Source: Chrysomallon squamiferum (lineage: Eukaryota > Mollusca > Gastropoda > Neomphalida > Peltospiridae). Taken from it: a stretch of DNA of 64,000 nt. Positions 29,028 to 39,496 of the stretch are shown here, piece by piece (within the stretch, counting starts at the first letter, position 1; each line of letters opens with the position of its first letter). Where the stretch lies: assembly GCA_012295275.1 (NCBI GenBank), contig CM022673.1, forward strand, positions 20,853,913-20,917,912. The letters are read 5' to 3'. Position numbers and translations under genes: made by a program. The notes beneath the pieces were generated by a model. That model made no database searches, was not told the DNA's origin, and saw only the letters and a list, made by a program, of their open reading frames with translations.

Positions 29028-29972
29028 GGTAGCAACATTGTAACTATACCAGTAACATCAGTTACAGTAACAAAGATTAGAAAATTAATATATATATTAA
29101 TTATGAAAACTGTTATTTTCAACAGGTGCTCAACCAATGCAATTCAAGATATTAAAGCTAAATGTAAGTAACTTCCAGTTCAGTGTATTTATAAAAAAAA
29201 CCCAATGAAGAACACAAAAAAAACCAATAGCTGCCATATACATACTTGTCATATTGTCACGTATTTCGTATTGCCATTATATTAAAAATAATAATAATGA
29301 AATAAAATAAAGTTGATGAGAATATGAAACTTTACCCGAGTTATATATACTGTACTGAAAAGATGTAATAATTGTGATTTAAGAAAATTTCAAACATTGA
29401 CTTCCAGCTGCCTGGGAAAAGAATGCCTTGGAGAGACCTGAAAGTTTTGAACACAGCCTACCAATGGATGATGACCTGGTAAACACTAAAAGAATGTAGA
29501 TAATGTCTGCATACCCATATTCACACATTTGTAATGTGAAGTGACTGGGTTTTTTTTCCGAATTGTGTAGTATAATCAAAACTTATGTTGCAGTTGCCTA
29601 AAAAAAAATATTTTTTTTATAATCATACATCCCCTTTCTCTTCTTTAAAATAAAGTTTCATTCATTTACACACTAGTTAATTTTTTCCCTTAACTCTATC
29701 ATATTAAGTTACAATTTCTAGTGTTACATTTACAAAGCATGCCCACTTTGTCTCACTCTTTAATAGCTAAATAGAATGATTTGAAACATACTAAACAGAG
29801 TACTGTTGATTTGTTTTTACCATTTTTATCTTATGTATGTCAGCATATCCATCTGGCTAACTAAATCATTAAATGAGATAATCTTATCAGACAGCTATTG
29901 TAACAATAAACTTTTTCTTTTTACTTTCAGGTTTTAGAAGATGAACCTCCAGTTTTCTTTATCAAAAAATGA
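1..29972 (+). CDS. Giant cadherin (protocadherin-like), 46 exons, 5' end outside window
   Basis: The spliced reading frame runs through 46 exons to a TGA at 29970-29972 and gives about 3,738 residues once four single-base frameshifts are discounted. The protein is a chain of about 34 cadherin repeats of roughly 107 residues, recognised by DxNDN-x-P linkers, LDxD/LDYE and DxDxG motifs. There are no EGF, laminin-G or catenin-binding regions in this part. The last repeat exon (27668-28213) is followed by one membrane helix (exon 28573-28672) and a cytoplasmic tail of about 60 residues ending in FIKK. By family it should be a calcium-dependent adhesion or tethering protein at the cell surface. 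Exons fall into a repeated five-exon cassette, described in the next entries. Frameshifts are near 679-684, 11602, 16035 and 20820. The architecture resembles long cadherin-23/Fat-type ectodomains, but orthology cannot be assigned by eye, so no symbol is given. Confidence 0.9.
962..1138. repeat. TC then AC microsatellites
   Basis: (TC)n at 962-1013 and (AC)n at 1112-1138, in the first long cadherin intron, starting about 10 bp after the exon B donor. Confidence 0.9.
3667..6963 (+). CDS. Cadherin cassette 1 (exons A-E)
   Basis: Exons are A 3667-3853, B 4520-4934, C 5390-5583, D 6066-6311 and E 6716-6963. A begins with [11 protein letters not shown], the degenerate linker that starts each cassette in place of DxNDNxPxF. 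B ends its first repeat at NTNDNAP, C at DIEDEKP and D at DINDNTP. The frame is open throughout and phases match the other cassettes. Introns carry ACT/ATT tracts (4117-4500) and two long CT microsatellites (5221-5297 and 5731-5803). Exon E has [10 protein letters not shown] where other cassettes have [11 protein letters not shown], so the cysteine is kept. Confidence 0.88.
5221..5803. repeat. Two long CT microsatellites
   Basis: (CT)n at 5221-5297 and at 5731-5803, in the introns on either side of cassette 1 exon C. Confidence 0.9.
7357..10453 (+). CDS. Cadherin cassette 2 (exons A-E)
   Basis: Exons are A 7357-7543, B 8099-8516, C 8772-8965, D 9383-9625 and E 10206-10453. A begins [12 protein letters not shown] has the LDADSVTGG motif, NINDNAP and DYESQQC near its end. 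C has DVIDESP and D has DVNDNSP. D (after its first 36 nt) and E are almost identical in nucleotides to the D and E exons of cassettes 3 and 4, whereas A, B and C are clearly diverged. The frame is open. CA and AAT microsatellites fill the B-C intron (8574-8705). Confidence 0.9.
8574..8705. repeat. CA and AAT microsatellites
   Basis: (CA)n at 8574-8628 followed by (AAT)n at 8638-8705 in the intron between cassette 2 exons B and C. Confidence 0.9.
10883..13553 (+). CDS. Cadherin cassette 3 (exons A-E), one frameshift in B
   Basis: Exons are A 10883-11072, B 11571-11992, C 12508-12698, D 12803-13045 and E 13306-13553. A begins [11 protein letters not shown]. In B the phase set by the splice junction reads [10 protein letters not shown] and then meets a stop, while the conserved [10 protein letters not shown] continues in another frame. 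Removing one base near 11602 joins them, so an extra G is inferred. C carries DVNEDPS, with the linker weakened further. The C-D intron is only 104 nt. D and E are near copies of those in cassettes 2 and 4. Confidence 0.88.
13609..13720. repeat. 33-bp perfect inverted repeat (hairpin) in cadherin intron
   Basis: Left arm 13609-13641 and right arm 13688-13720 are exact reverse complements, with a 46-nt loop. The arms contain GAAAATAAAGAAGGTAACAT. It lies between cassette 3 exon E and cassette 4 exon A. Confidence 0.85.
13844..16883 (+). CDS. Cadherin cassette 4 (exons A-E), one frameshift in D
   Basis: Exons are A 13844-14033, B 14507-14927, C 15403-15593, D 15912-16155 and E 16636-16883. A begins [12 protein letters not shown] has NVNDNIP and DYEKQQC; C has DVNEGP. 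D is 244 nt rather than the 243 nt of its near-identical relatives because it reads GATCAAAGGAGG where they read GATCAAGGAGG. This breaks the frame at 16035-16037. E ends in GTTCTA before its donor, so the usual final Gln is Leu. The A-B intron has a 74-bp tandem duplication (14335-14484). Confidence 0.88.
14335..14484. repeat. Tandem duplication, 2 x about 74 bp, cadherin intron
   Basis: Units starting at 14335 and 14409 share GACAGATCTGAATCAAT and TTAATGCTCATAATATTACA with few differences. Confidence 0.8.
17158..19807 (+). CDS. Cadherin cassette 5 (exons A-E)
   Basis: Exons are A 17158-17347, B 17582-18005, C 18377-18570, D 18914-19153 and E 19563-19807. A begins [12 protein letters not shown] has NVNDNKP and DYESVQC. 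C is the only C exon with a fully canonical linker (DVNDNSP), and D has DINDNSP. E lacks the cysteine of earlier E exons ([12 protein letters not shown]). All five frames are open and the phases are conserved. Confidence 0.88.
20194..23376 (+). CDS. Cadherin cassette 6 (exons A-E), one frameshift in B
   Basis: Exons are A 20194-20380, B 20487-20902, C 21327-21520, D 22431-22673 and E 23123-23376. A begins [11 protein letters not shown]; the A-B intron is only 106 nt. B has NINDNKP, then the frame meets TGA right after LNSDKLRS. Deleting one base between about 20817 and 20826 restores a segment ([16 protein letters not shown]) that aligns with other B exons, so an extra base is inferred. C has DVADQPP and D has DVNDNSP. 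The 0.9-kb C-D intron holds the GATA/GACT minisatellite at 21632-21830. Confidence 0.87.
21632..21830. repeat. GATA/GACT minisatellite
   Basis: About 200 bp of GATA units interrupted by regular GACTGATAGATT or GACTGATAAATT variants, giving a higher-order pattern. It lies in an intron of cassette 6. Confidence 0.9.
23623..24859. repeat. Two GA microsatellites around cassette 7 exons A and B
   Basis: (GA)n at 23623-23697 and 24770-24859, each 75-90 bp and uninterrupted. Confidence 0.9.
23826..26516 (+). CDS. Cadherin cassette 7 (exons A-E)
   Basis: Exons are A 23826-24012, B 24276-24693, C 24960-25150, D 25627-25866 and E 26278-26516. A begins [11 protein letters not shown], after an acceptor with a poor pyrimidine tract (TTTGTGAAG). 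B has NVNDNPP, C DVNDETP and D DINDNSP. E has [12 protein letters not shown] and ends in VYVT rather than VQ. Two GA microsatellites lie in its introns or just before it (23623-23697 and 24770-24859), and a GT tract precedes E (26144-26196). The frame is open. Confidence 0.88.
26778..29972 (+). CDS. Cadherin 3' end: last repeats, membrane helix, short tail
   Basis: Exons are A 26778-26964, a long B-type exon 27668-28213, then 28573-28672, 29126-29163, 29408-29478 and 29931-29972. A begins [11 protein letters not shown]. The B-type exon holds the PVNDNPP linker, a last repeat and a membrane-proximal stretch with two cysteines ([10 protein letters not shown]). The next exon encodes a single helix around [17 protein letters not shown] followed by KLK. 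The cytoplasmic tail is about 60 residues, with an acidic patch (PMDDDLVLEDEPP), and no catenin-binding motif is recognisable. The stop is TGA at 29970. Four small 3' exons after a large repeat exon are normal for cadherins. Confidence 0.9.
28707..28754. repeat. AAT microsatellite
   Basis: (AAT)n shortly after the membrane-helix exon of the cadherin, followed by imperfect AAT/AAC variants to about 28865. Confidence 0.9.
28906..29071. repeat. Long inverted repeat flanking a CA microsatellite
   Basis: Left arm (28906-28950) and right arm (29029-29071) are near-perfect reverse complements around GGTATAGTTACAATGTTGC. The loop is a TA/CA tract (28954-29023). It lies in the intron just after the cadherin membrane-helix exon. 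Confidence 0.8.
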
Positions 29973-30863
29973 GGATTTTTTTTTCAGTATCAGGGAAGTT
30001 TACTTTGCTGCATATTATAAAATTATTATATATATAAACACACAAACACATAGACAAACACACACATATTTATATATGAATGAATGATTGAATATGTTAA
30101 AAATATCACTATTCGTGCAATGTGTTGTCTTAAATGTCTGTTATATTTATATGACTATATACACTACAATGTATTATATTTTACATAATAAAATAATTTA
30201 ATTCATCTAATAGAATTTGAATAATTTTGTTGACTAATAATATTACGTTGATGAAGTATAACTTGATGAAGTATAACTAACAAAATTTTACATTTCATAT
30301 CTTTCTTTTTATCATTAAATTTCTCTTGCTATTTTTACTAGTAAAATGAAGAAATCTGCATATTTTGTCAAAAATGTAATTCCTGCATAGGATAAACATT
30401 GAGTTATGAAAAGTTTCAGGAAAATAGGTCAGCAATAATTTTATAAAATATAAGTTAATGTGTAAATTCAAGAATATTTATTTATATATCAGGTACAGTT
30501 TGGCAAGAAAACCATAAATGTTTAATAAATGTATTGTCTTTGTAACATATAAAAATGTTTCTCAAAAACATTCCAATTAATTAATTATTGTGTGCATATT
30601 CATACATTTGTAATTTCCACCATATTCTCAGAGCATAAGTGCAAGTAATAAAATTAAATTAAATTTCTAAGAAGCAGAACAATTAATTTAAAAAATCATG
30701 AATAGTAAAGATTTCCAAGTAAAGTATCAAATATAAAATAAAAAACATGATAAGCTTGTTAGTTTCTTTATCAACATCATTAATGAAAACATCATATTAC
30801 TTCTCATTTTCAAATCTATTCATTATTATAATTTAGTGTTTATTTCCTTGGGTTATTTATTAA
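29973..30863. other. Convergent 3' flank between cadherin and first DRAM gene
   Basis: About 0.9 kb of AT-rich sequence that should contain the 3' UTR of the cadherin (+) and of the DRAM-family gene (-). A reverse-strand AATAAA (TTTATT at 30839-30844) lies 20 nt past the DRAM stop codon. No other coding sequence was recognised. Confidence 0.6.
30187..30192 (+). terminator. Candidate poly(A) signal of the cadherin gene
   Basis: AATAAA lies 215 nt after the stop codon in AT-rich DNA. Further AATAAA hexamers occur at about 30514 and 30647, so the exact 3' end is uncertain. Confidence 0.4.
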
Positions 30864-33800
30864 TTAATCTCTGATGAACTTGATCTCTGGTAATGTGTAG
30901 CAGAAATACTTGAATTCTCCAATGAAGGAGGTCATGTACACACAATACACTATGAGAGATGTCCACTCCATAGTTGTGAACCACAGAAGACAATCATGCT
31001 ACAAGGATAAATAAAATACAGCAAATATAATACAGTAACAATGACGTGTTCTAGCACAAACACCACTGAAACCCTTGCATGCATGTATTAATAAAATACA
31101 GCAAATATAATACAGTAACAATGACGTGTTCTAGCACAAACACCGCTGAAACCCTTGCATGCATGTATAAATAAAAGGAAGCACTGCTGACTCATAAATA
31201 GACTGCTGTGTGAAGATTTGTACACACATACAGGTTCAGCATCTCTTATCCAAAATAGCTTCTTTAGTTTTTGAACTATTTACATAAAATTATGATAAGC
31301 ATAAAAATATATCATTTATTATAGACCTGCAGATCATGCAAATACTAATGGATTTCATAATTAGTTTGGTAACATTTTTCAAGATACTGCCATTACTCAG
31401 TGAATGCTCTCATAACCAAACCCTCATTAAAACAGAATTCCAAACCATGAATGATTTCCATGGTTCATTGATTATATAACAAAGTACTGAAATTATATTC
31501 AGTAAGTAAAACCTTATTACTTCATCCATGCACTATTTTGTTTTGTGAAGTCTCAAATTACTGAATATTTTCAGAATTCTGTAATCCAAGATGAACTGAC
31601 ATCTACAACCATTTCAAATAAATGATGTATAACTTGCATTTAAAAAAGCTGTCATTGTTTAATACAGTAAAACTAAAAATTAGTGATCTTACTTTATGCA
31701 CCGGAATTCTGAAATGAACTGTGGTAAGGGTTCGGATAAATGCCTTATCTGAAGAATAGATCAGACGAGATGCTGTCACTAGATAGAGTTAAAGAGAAAT
31801 AAACATATTAACATATAAATAAATATACAGTGGTACCTCGACTCACAAGTGCCCCAACTTACAAGTTTTTCGAGTTACAAGCAGTCAGCCCGGTCGATTT
31901 TATGCTTTGAATGGCCATGGATCCTAAGAAAGTGAGTGCAAAGGACAGTGCTGAGAAGAAGAAGTTGATGATGTCCACTGAATTAAAGCTTGATTTCATA
32001 GAAAAACATGAGTGAGGTGTGCGTGTAGTCGACTTGGCTAAGCAGCAAAAGCGTAGTACTTCTATGATATGTACCATACTTCAGCTGAAGGAGTCGATAA
32101 AGGCTGTAACTTCAGCCAAAGGCGTTAAAATAATTTGGTCTGATCTCCAAGATAAAAACACTTTACAAAACTAATTTATTTCATTACATTCTTTTTTATT
32201 TTTTTTTTATACAATATCTGTCATTTATACATATATTTTTCTTATTTAAAAACACATTACCAAAAATTGGGGTGGTTTTTGTAGGCCAGAATGGATTAAT
32301 GGTATTTCAGTTAATTTCAGTTGTGAAAATTGATCTGATATACGAGCAAATTGAGTTATAGGTTTGGTCACAGAACAAATTAAACTCGAAAGTCAAGGAA
32401 CCACTGTATAAATAAATTAATATATACCTGAATAAATAAATAAATATACAGGAACTTAGAAAATTATGACCAGTAACTTTTGATTTTTAATATTAATTTT
32501 AATTAATGCATCAATGTTAATGTTGTTGATTATGTTTTCATCATGGTTAATATCATTATTATTCTTTACATCATTATTATTATCATTATCATCATCATCT
32601 TCATTATTATTATTATCTAAATAAAATAATGAATTACATATCATAGATGAAGTGTTAAAAGGATACTGACAGAAGAGGCAAATAAGTGTATCAGCCAGAG
32701 GCCTAGTCGAAAGAATGGCATGTATTTATTATGTCCTGGTACATTTTTTAGTTGGTATGACAGAACAGTCTGGATGAAGAAGTAAAGGTTCATACATATA
32801 AATACCATAAAGGCACCAACCATATGAATCTCCCACTCAAGTTTTTGCTGAAATTGAAAAACTGAAAAATTCAATCTGAATTACAAATGTCCCTGTTTAT
32901 CTGTGTAAAATGGAATACTGAAAATGTTTGATTGAATTCATTTTCTTTCTGAAAATTATTACTGAAATATTCATTTGGAATCATAAATATACAGTTGCTT
33001 TTTCTTTTCTTTATTAGATTATAAATTTAAAAACTATGAATTTCAGAGTCAGTTTTCTTTCCTATGAAAATTGGAATTGTGAAATAAAAATGTATATCAG
33101 AAAATTAAATTACCTGGAATGCTGCTACTATATGAAGACCTGCAGTACTTGACATACCTATAACTAGACCAGCAACATTTATTCTAACTTGCATTACATT
33201 TCTCACTTCTTTAGAATAACAGAATACATCTAACTGACGATAACGTATAAATACTCCAAAAGCACCTGCAAATTTACTCAAATATTAAAATTAAGTGCCA
33301 CAATAAAAATTTGTTTTATTGTAAGTGTTTTGTTTGTTACAATTTTTTTTTTTGGGGGGGTTATGTGTGAATCTGTGTGCATTGTGAGTATTGGGGTATT
33401 TCTAGAAAATGCATAAATGTGTTTCATTACCATTTCACATCAGTTTCAGAAACAAACATTAAAACCATCTATAAAAAGTGTTTAGAACTAGTAACACATA
33501 CCATAACACTATGTTTGAAGAAAGAAATGCCTTTGTGTAATAAAAAACTCACTGACAAAAGCACAGATTCCCATTATAAAGCTGAAAATACAACTTGCAG
33601 GTGGGTAACTGGCAGCTTCACTGGAAATAAACATTTCTAAATAAACCTCTTGAAATCATATTGTTTTGAATGTGAACTCAGAATATAGGTATATATGTAT
33701 ATCTGTGTATGTTTATGTTAAAGCACGTGTGTGTGTGTGTGTGTGTGCTTGTTTGAATTTATACATATGCATGCAGGTAACATGTATACATACATAAGTA

Positions 33801-34103
33801 AGTACATAATCAAGCAGCATACCTCCACATATATACATTCATACTTCCAGAAAGTACCACACACACACACAACATGCAGACATTCCTTTGAGTTGTTGCC
33901 TCAGCTACAGATTTTCCAGGCCCTCGGGAGCAAGATGCTCCCATCATAAGTTACAAAGTCTGCAAATATGGTTAAATTCCAAACTGGCATTTGTGTACAC
34001 ACTACTGAAAAGAATGGCATGTTTGTCTGCTATGTATATATATATATATATATATGTGTGCACACACACACACACAAAACTTAAAAAGTCAGGAGCATAC
34101 TGT

Positions 34104-34141
<38 letters not shown>

Positions 34142-35288
34142 ACACACACACACATTAAATTAGATCCCAAGACTAAAATATGGAACCACGAACAGGCAAT
34201 GTATTTATCTGAAGTTAATAACCCACCTAACTGTTATGAAGTAAACTGGTGTCTCATAATGCTTAGATGAGAAAACATATCTGAAATAATAAAAATTTAA
34301 AATAAACTGCAAACAGAGGGACAATTTCTAAATCATTGGTTAGACAGAAAACAAAAAGAAGATATTTGATGGTGTCAAAGAATTAATCCTCATCAGTATC
34401 TCTACTGGCTCATTTTCATTTTATCTCTGTGATTTACAGTTACCTGACTACATAAAATGTTCTTTATTGATTCTAAAATACAGGTACCAAACCATTTATC
34501 TGGCAAGTGTGAGTCCACGGGTAGACCAGATTTCTGGATACAAGCTAAATATGTACTTAAAATATAAAAGAAACAATGAATGATAAACAAAGAAACTGTA
34601 TAATGAATACTGTTAAAACAGGGTTTGTTTGATCTTCATTAATCTGTTAAAATTATTAAAATATCTATTTTAGAATACTATAATAAATAGGATGAAAATT
34701 AAAAGAAAAAAAAAGAATAAAAATTTTTAAAAAATCAAAACAGTTAAATTTAATACTTTTTAACAGACTTAAATTTCTAACAGACTTAAATGCATAATAT
34801 ATCAGATGAAAATTAAATAAAGGAAACTAAAAAACACTGTGTTATAAAAATAGCTCGATACACCTGTACAGCTGTTCAAAAATGATTTACTGTGAAAGAC
34901 TTGCTTAAACTGGCACTGAAACCAGAACACTGCAACTGAGGGGTAATTTTGAATCCCAAATTTGAAAGTAGTCAGTTAAAAATAACTAAATAATTGATTC
35001 AGGATTTCTGGAAGGCAGATAAGTAGTTCAGTACCTGTAGCTGTCAATCACGTGGCCTTTGTTGATTTTCTCTATGACTATGGGTGGTACTGAACAATAT
35101 AAACTGAGAATATGATTTAACAAACATAGAGTACCTAAGTAGCTATTCTGACTGATCAATCAATAAGTAAACAGGTGGGCTGATAGATAAACAGGGGCAA
35201 ATCTAAAACAAGTGACTTACGTTAATACACATCCTACAGACACAAGCAAAACTTCCACATATAATATAACTTCAGCATGAAAAAACAT
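30864..35288 (-). CDS. DRAM/FRAG1/Sfk1-family membrane protein, copy 1
   Basis: Seven exons, complement(join(30864-30998, 31693-31748, 32667-32847, 33114-33265, 33553-33620, 35035-35103, 35221-35288)), give 242 residues, close to the usual 240. All phases close: 2, 2, 1, 0, 1, 0. The family has six membrane helices and includes DRAM1/2 (lysosomal, linked to autophagy) and FRAG1/Sfk1 relatives. Supporting motifs are GHV in exon 2, YPPAS in exon 3 (usually PPES), FIRYRQ in exon 4, FIQTVLSYQLK in exon 5, and the C-terminal MEWTSLIV...FIGEF in exon 7. The weakest call is exon 31693-31748; it has a strong acceptor and donor and aligns around an IP...MEW spacing. It is more diverged than the other two copies. 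A Tigger-like remnant sits in the intron between exons 5 and 6. Confidence 0.82.
31011..31170. repeat. Perfect-phase tandem duplication, 2 x 80 bp
   Basis: Units 31011-31090 and 31091-31170 differ at only a few bases (for example CACCACTG versus CACCGCTG). They lie in the last intron of the first DRAM-family gene. Confidence 0.85.
31828..32406 (+). mobile_element. Non-autonomous pogo/Tigger-like DNA transposon remnant
   Basis: The 579-bp element begins CAGTGGTACCTCGACT and ends AGTCAAGGAACCACTG. These are imperfect terminal inverted repeats, flanked by TA on both sides as in Tc1/mariner-superfamily insertions. It encloses the start of a CENP-B-type transposase (next entry) but lacks the catalytic DDE region, so it is an internally deleted copy. 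It sits in an intron of the first DRAM-family gene, opposite to that gene's strand. Confidence 0.8.
31911..32174 (+). pseudogene. CENP-B/Tigger N-terminal helix-turn-helix fragment
   Basis: From ATG 31911 the frame reads MAMDPKK... then ELKLDFIEKHE, a TGA at 32013-32015, then GVRVVDLAKQQKRSTSMICT and IKAVTSAKGV, stopping at TAA 32172-32174. This is the N-terminal DNA-binding module typical of pogo/Tigger transposases. Only about 87 codons survive, with one internal stop, so it is non-functional. The transposase core is missing. Confidence 0.78.
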
Positions 35289-35507
35289 TCTTGCAAACAA
35301 TTATACTGAAAAAATTTAAAAAAATAAATAATAAAAGTAAGGACAGAAAGAAAAAGAATAATTAAAAATATTATTCTATGGATATAAAACATTAGACAGA
35401 TTTAGACTAGTGATAAATTCAAAATTAGTTGAAAATGGATTTTTATTCTCCTGGAAATATGTGTCTATCTTAACATATACATAAAAATGAAGGTTATTCA
35501 TTAAAGC

Positions 35508-35562
<55 letters not shown>

Positions 35563-36480
35563 GTTATTATTATTATACCTTAACAGAATTATGCATTTGT
35601 CTGTTTGATGTCTTTGAATATTTAGATTTGATAAAGTCATGCTTGAAGCGTTTTGTTGTAGTATTACAGTCCTGAATAAAATAAAAAATGAAATTAAAAT
35701 ATTATAAAAAATAATAAAATAATAAAAATAATAACTACATAAATAGATAATAAAAATATTGAATGAATACACACACAAAACACACACTCAAGCACATACC
35801 CACAAGCGTTAAACTTATGTGTAATTATTCAATATAAGGATGCAGTATGTTTACATATGGTAATATATTAAACATAAATTAAAAATAAAGGAAAATACAA
35901 CTTTTTAGCGGTACGAGGTTTTTAATAAAAAATAAACATGTTGAGAAAACATTAAATAAAGCCCTATTTACACACACACACTACTACTACTAAAACATTA
36001 ACATTATTAATTTTATTATAACTACCACTATTACTACTGTTATTATATATAAAAGAAAAATCGAGACTGTTACACCATTATTTGTAGACGTATTTTGTAC
36101 AATAGTGCAAACATTTCCTGATAGATATAATTTTAACCCACAAACAAAATGGGACTGTTCTGCCTATTCAGTCATATTTCCTACACATATTTGAAATATT
36201 TACATTTAATTTTAAAGTGAGAACGCTTATTTATTCATATTAGAATATGGAGATAAACCTGTTATGATTTTATTTTTGAGATAGATTAAAATTTTAAATC
36301 ATTCTAACGGGTTGAGTTTTAAGTGTTATTTAGCAGTGTTAAATCGACATCAAAAATTAAAACAGAGTTGGTTCATCTCCTAATTCTGCACATTAATATT
36401 ACCTGTACCGGTTTATGACTGTATTCAGAGTTACGGTTACTGAGATGTAAGGTGAATGTCACAATAATTTTTAAAGTTCA
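35221..36480 (-). promoter_or_regulatory. 5' region of DRAM copy 1, with candidate untranslated exon
   Basis: The first coding exon extends upstream to an acceptor at 35306 (TTTTTTCAG on the minus strand), so an untranslated exon must lie further up. A good donor (GTACAG|GTAATA, minus strand) bounds a possible exon starting at 36403 and running to higher coordinates. The promoter itself is not identifiable. Confidence 0.3.
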
Positions 36481-38291
36481 ACTGACGTAGAATCAATCAC
36501 ATGGCCTTTTAGCATTATTTTATTATTAGTAACCGTAATCAGTGTCATTAAAAAACAGCCTAATTTGTTTGGTTGACTGACAGATTGATTAATTGAATGA
36601 TTGATTATTAATGCATTTAATTTCATATTTCAGTGTAAGTATATATTGTGTTTTCTTTGCCTTTGGCTATTTTTATGGTTTCTAAGCATCATTAGTATTT
36701 TTGTCAGTTACTGTTTGTGTGTGCATGTGTGTTAAATGGAAATTTCAGTGATCAGTTTCAGACTACGTATTTCTAGCCCAACATTTTCTGTGATCTCATT
36801 ACAACCAGCATATTTCTTGAAAGAAGTGCGGGTCGCGACAGCATTCGAACGAATTGATTGTAAAAAGAACGCACATGAAAATTCCTAAATTCACAGCTGA
36901 AAGACGAACCCGAGGAAAGCGGACTGTGTATGCCGGAGTGTGCCAAGTTCCGCTGACCAGTGTCTTTTTATTTTTTTTAATTTTTTTTATTTATTTTTTT
37001 TAATTTTTTTTATTTATTTATTTTTTTATTTGTGTCAGCAAACAAATACGAAACTAGTTTTAGCTGTGCTATCGTAAAGTGGAAAAGTGCTAGGTCGATG
37101 TCTGTATAATTATTAGAAACACATTTATTGTTACAATACTCATTATAAAAAAATAAATAAATAAAATAAAATAAAATAAATACATTAAATAAAATATGTT
37201 ATTTATTTGCAAACAGAAATGCAATCCATCAGTCATTTAACAGGCAAGCTTAAGTCATACTTTCATCATTTTATTAAAGTTATTTGCAAATACATATCAC
37301 TCACATTTGAATGACCTGAGGTAAGAAATATTTTATTTATTAGCTCAAGATATTTAGAAGCATATACAAAAACAAATATAATTATATTCTTCTTGTTATT
37401 GCTATTAATTAACACACATTATAAAAATAAGTAACTATATTTAAATCAATATTTATTTTTTATTTGTTTTTTATTATTATTTATTTACATATTTGTGCAA
37501 AATATTAGTCCAACAACATGTCTTCAAACATAAAACAAAAATACAAACAAATTCGCATTACAAACAAGAATTAAATAAAAACAACATCCAAATAAAAAAT
37601 AAAAATAAAAACACGTTCATTCTTTAAAATTAGTATTCACTTACACTTTTGTCATTTCTATAAAATGAAAGTTTATTCATAAACATCTGTGTTGATAAAA
37701 ATAATACAAATTTTATGTTAATGTTATCAACTACAGTTATGATACATTTCAACCATTTGTTAAAACAGTAAAGAGCAGTACAAGAAATTAATACATTTGT
37801 TTTGATCCATCACTCTTATTTTCGTTCTTTATTTTATATATATATATATATATATTTTATTTTATATTCAGCTAGTACACATGTTTATGTAATATAGATA
37901 CATCAGGTAAATATTATGTATTACGCGCAGGATTTATGAGACGTGAAACTTTGTCACCACACTAGACACGCACACACACACACGCGCACAGAGAGAGAGA
38001 GAGATGTTAATCATGCTATTGCTCTAAATTAATTTTTTATTCTGAACGAAGGATACCGCACATAATGGAGAATATAATTTTTTTGAAAAAATAAAGTTTT
38101 TTCCATTTATGTATTCAAACTTGAACGTTAGTTTAATATTATGGCTACATTTACCCTTATCAAAACAGAAAATGCCTAAAATCATTCTTTTTATTTATTT
38201 ATTTATTTTTTTTTTTTATTTATTTATTTATTTATTTTTATTTTATTTATTTATTTTTTTTTTTTTTTTGACTGAAAAAACTTTCCTTGGT
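35306..38291. other. Intergenic region between DRAM copies 1 and 2
   Basis: About 3 kb of AT-rich DNA. It contains an ATT microsatellite at 35510-35575, T-rich tracts (36960-37030, 38180-38270), a small less AT-rich patch at 36780-36960, a CA/GA tract at 37968-38004, and no coding region that I can support. The TTTATT runs at 38180-38260 can provide poly(A) signals for the second DRAM gene on the minus strand. Confidence 0.55.
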
Positions 38292-39496
38292 CTACATAAC
38301 TGTTGTAATTTGAAATCTCCCGCTTGTTACTCCACTGTTAATAAATTTGATCTGTGGCGATGTAAACCGGAAATGGCCGAATTCCCGCACGAAAGTTAGG
38401 AAGTAAATAGACGTCAGCATAGCCGCTGACCACTCTAAAGACGCTGAGGCAACGTGCCAAGAGAATCCCTAGAAGCAAAAGATAATAAGTATAAGAAACA
38501 GAGCGGCACTTCTTTTTAACTATTCTATTTTTTGTTGTTGTTTTTCATCAAGTAACTATTTCTTTTTGCTAAATTTGCTTAAATGTATAATCTACAGGAA
38601 ATGATTATTGTTATCAAATTAATATGACCAGTTACATATGTCCACATACCAGCCGACTGAATAAGAATAACTTAAAGGTTTGATAATCGGATTTGTAAGT
38701 GAAAAGTACATTAAACAAAGTGTACAGTACCCCATCTTTGACACTCCAGTGAAAACGATGTTTGTGTCTGTCATGATCGTTCAGTTCTCTGGTTGCCATC
38801 AAGCCGCAAATGACAGCTGAAATATTTTATATATATATATTTTTTTTTTTCAAACAACAGTTTCGCTACTAGTCTAAAACATTTGTTCGATTTGCATTTC
38901 AAATAAATTTCAAACCCTTTATTCCATAATTAAATTTAGTGATGATAAAAACTAGTTCATTATTATCAGAATTTATAATAAATTAAAATTTGTTATCATA
39001 ATCACTGTCATTATCTCTTTATCAACAGAAATAAAATAATCATGGAATCTTATTTCGAATTTATAATGATATAAAATTAATAATAATAATAATAATAATA
39101 ATAGTAATGTTGCTAAAAAATCATAATAAATGATGATGATAATAACACATATATACATACACGCACAGAAATACACACAAACAAAAATATATTCGTACAC
39201 ATCCACATCCAGAAAAATATAAATCTATATATTTATATTAAATTTTAAGAATGTTGCTCAATCCACCATTCATGTTTTGTGGACATTTCATATCGCGTAC
39301 CTGCAATACAACATCCAAGATGTAGGCAGTTCAAAACGACTCTGGCATGCAGAAGACAGCAACAATGTCCAGGTATGTCTTTTAATTTATATGACAAAAC
39401 AGTCTGAATCCAAAAATAGATATCACTGGCACTAAATGCCAAAACCGCACCACATAGATGAACTGTTATCAGATTGGTTTCCTGTTTAATATATAT

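Noticed and set aside
31011-31170. A 32-nt mini-exon in each tandem unit as exon 6 of DRAM copy 1
   Set aside because: The phase would fit, but acceptor and donor are weak. The exon at 31693-31748 has strong sites and aligns better to the family.
33885-33960. Less AT-rich patch in DRAM copy 1 intron as an extra exon
   Set aside because: It does not fit the phase 2 junction between exons 2 and 3, which already join correctly.
36870-36990. Short + strand frame beginning MKIPKFTAERRTRG
   Set aside because: Only about 40 codons running into a T tract; no family recognised. More likely upstream untranslated or promoter sequence.
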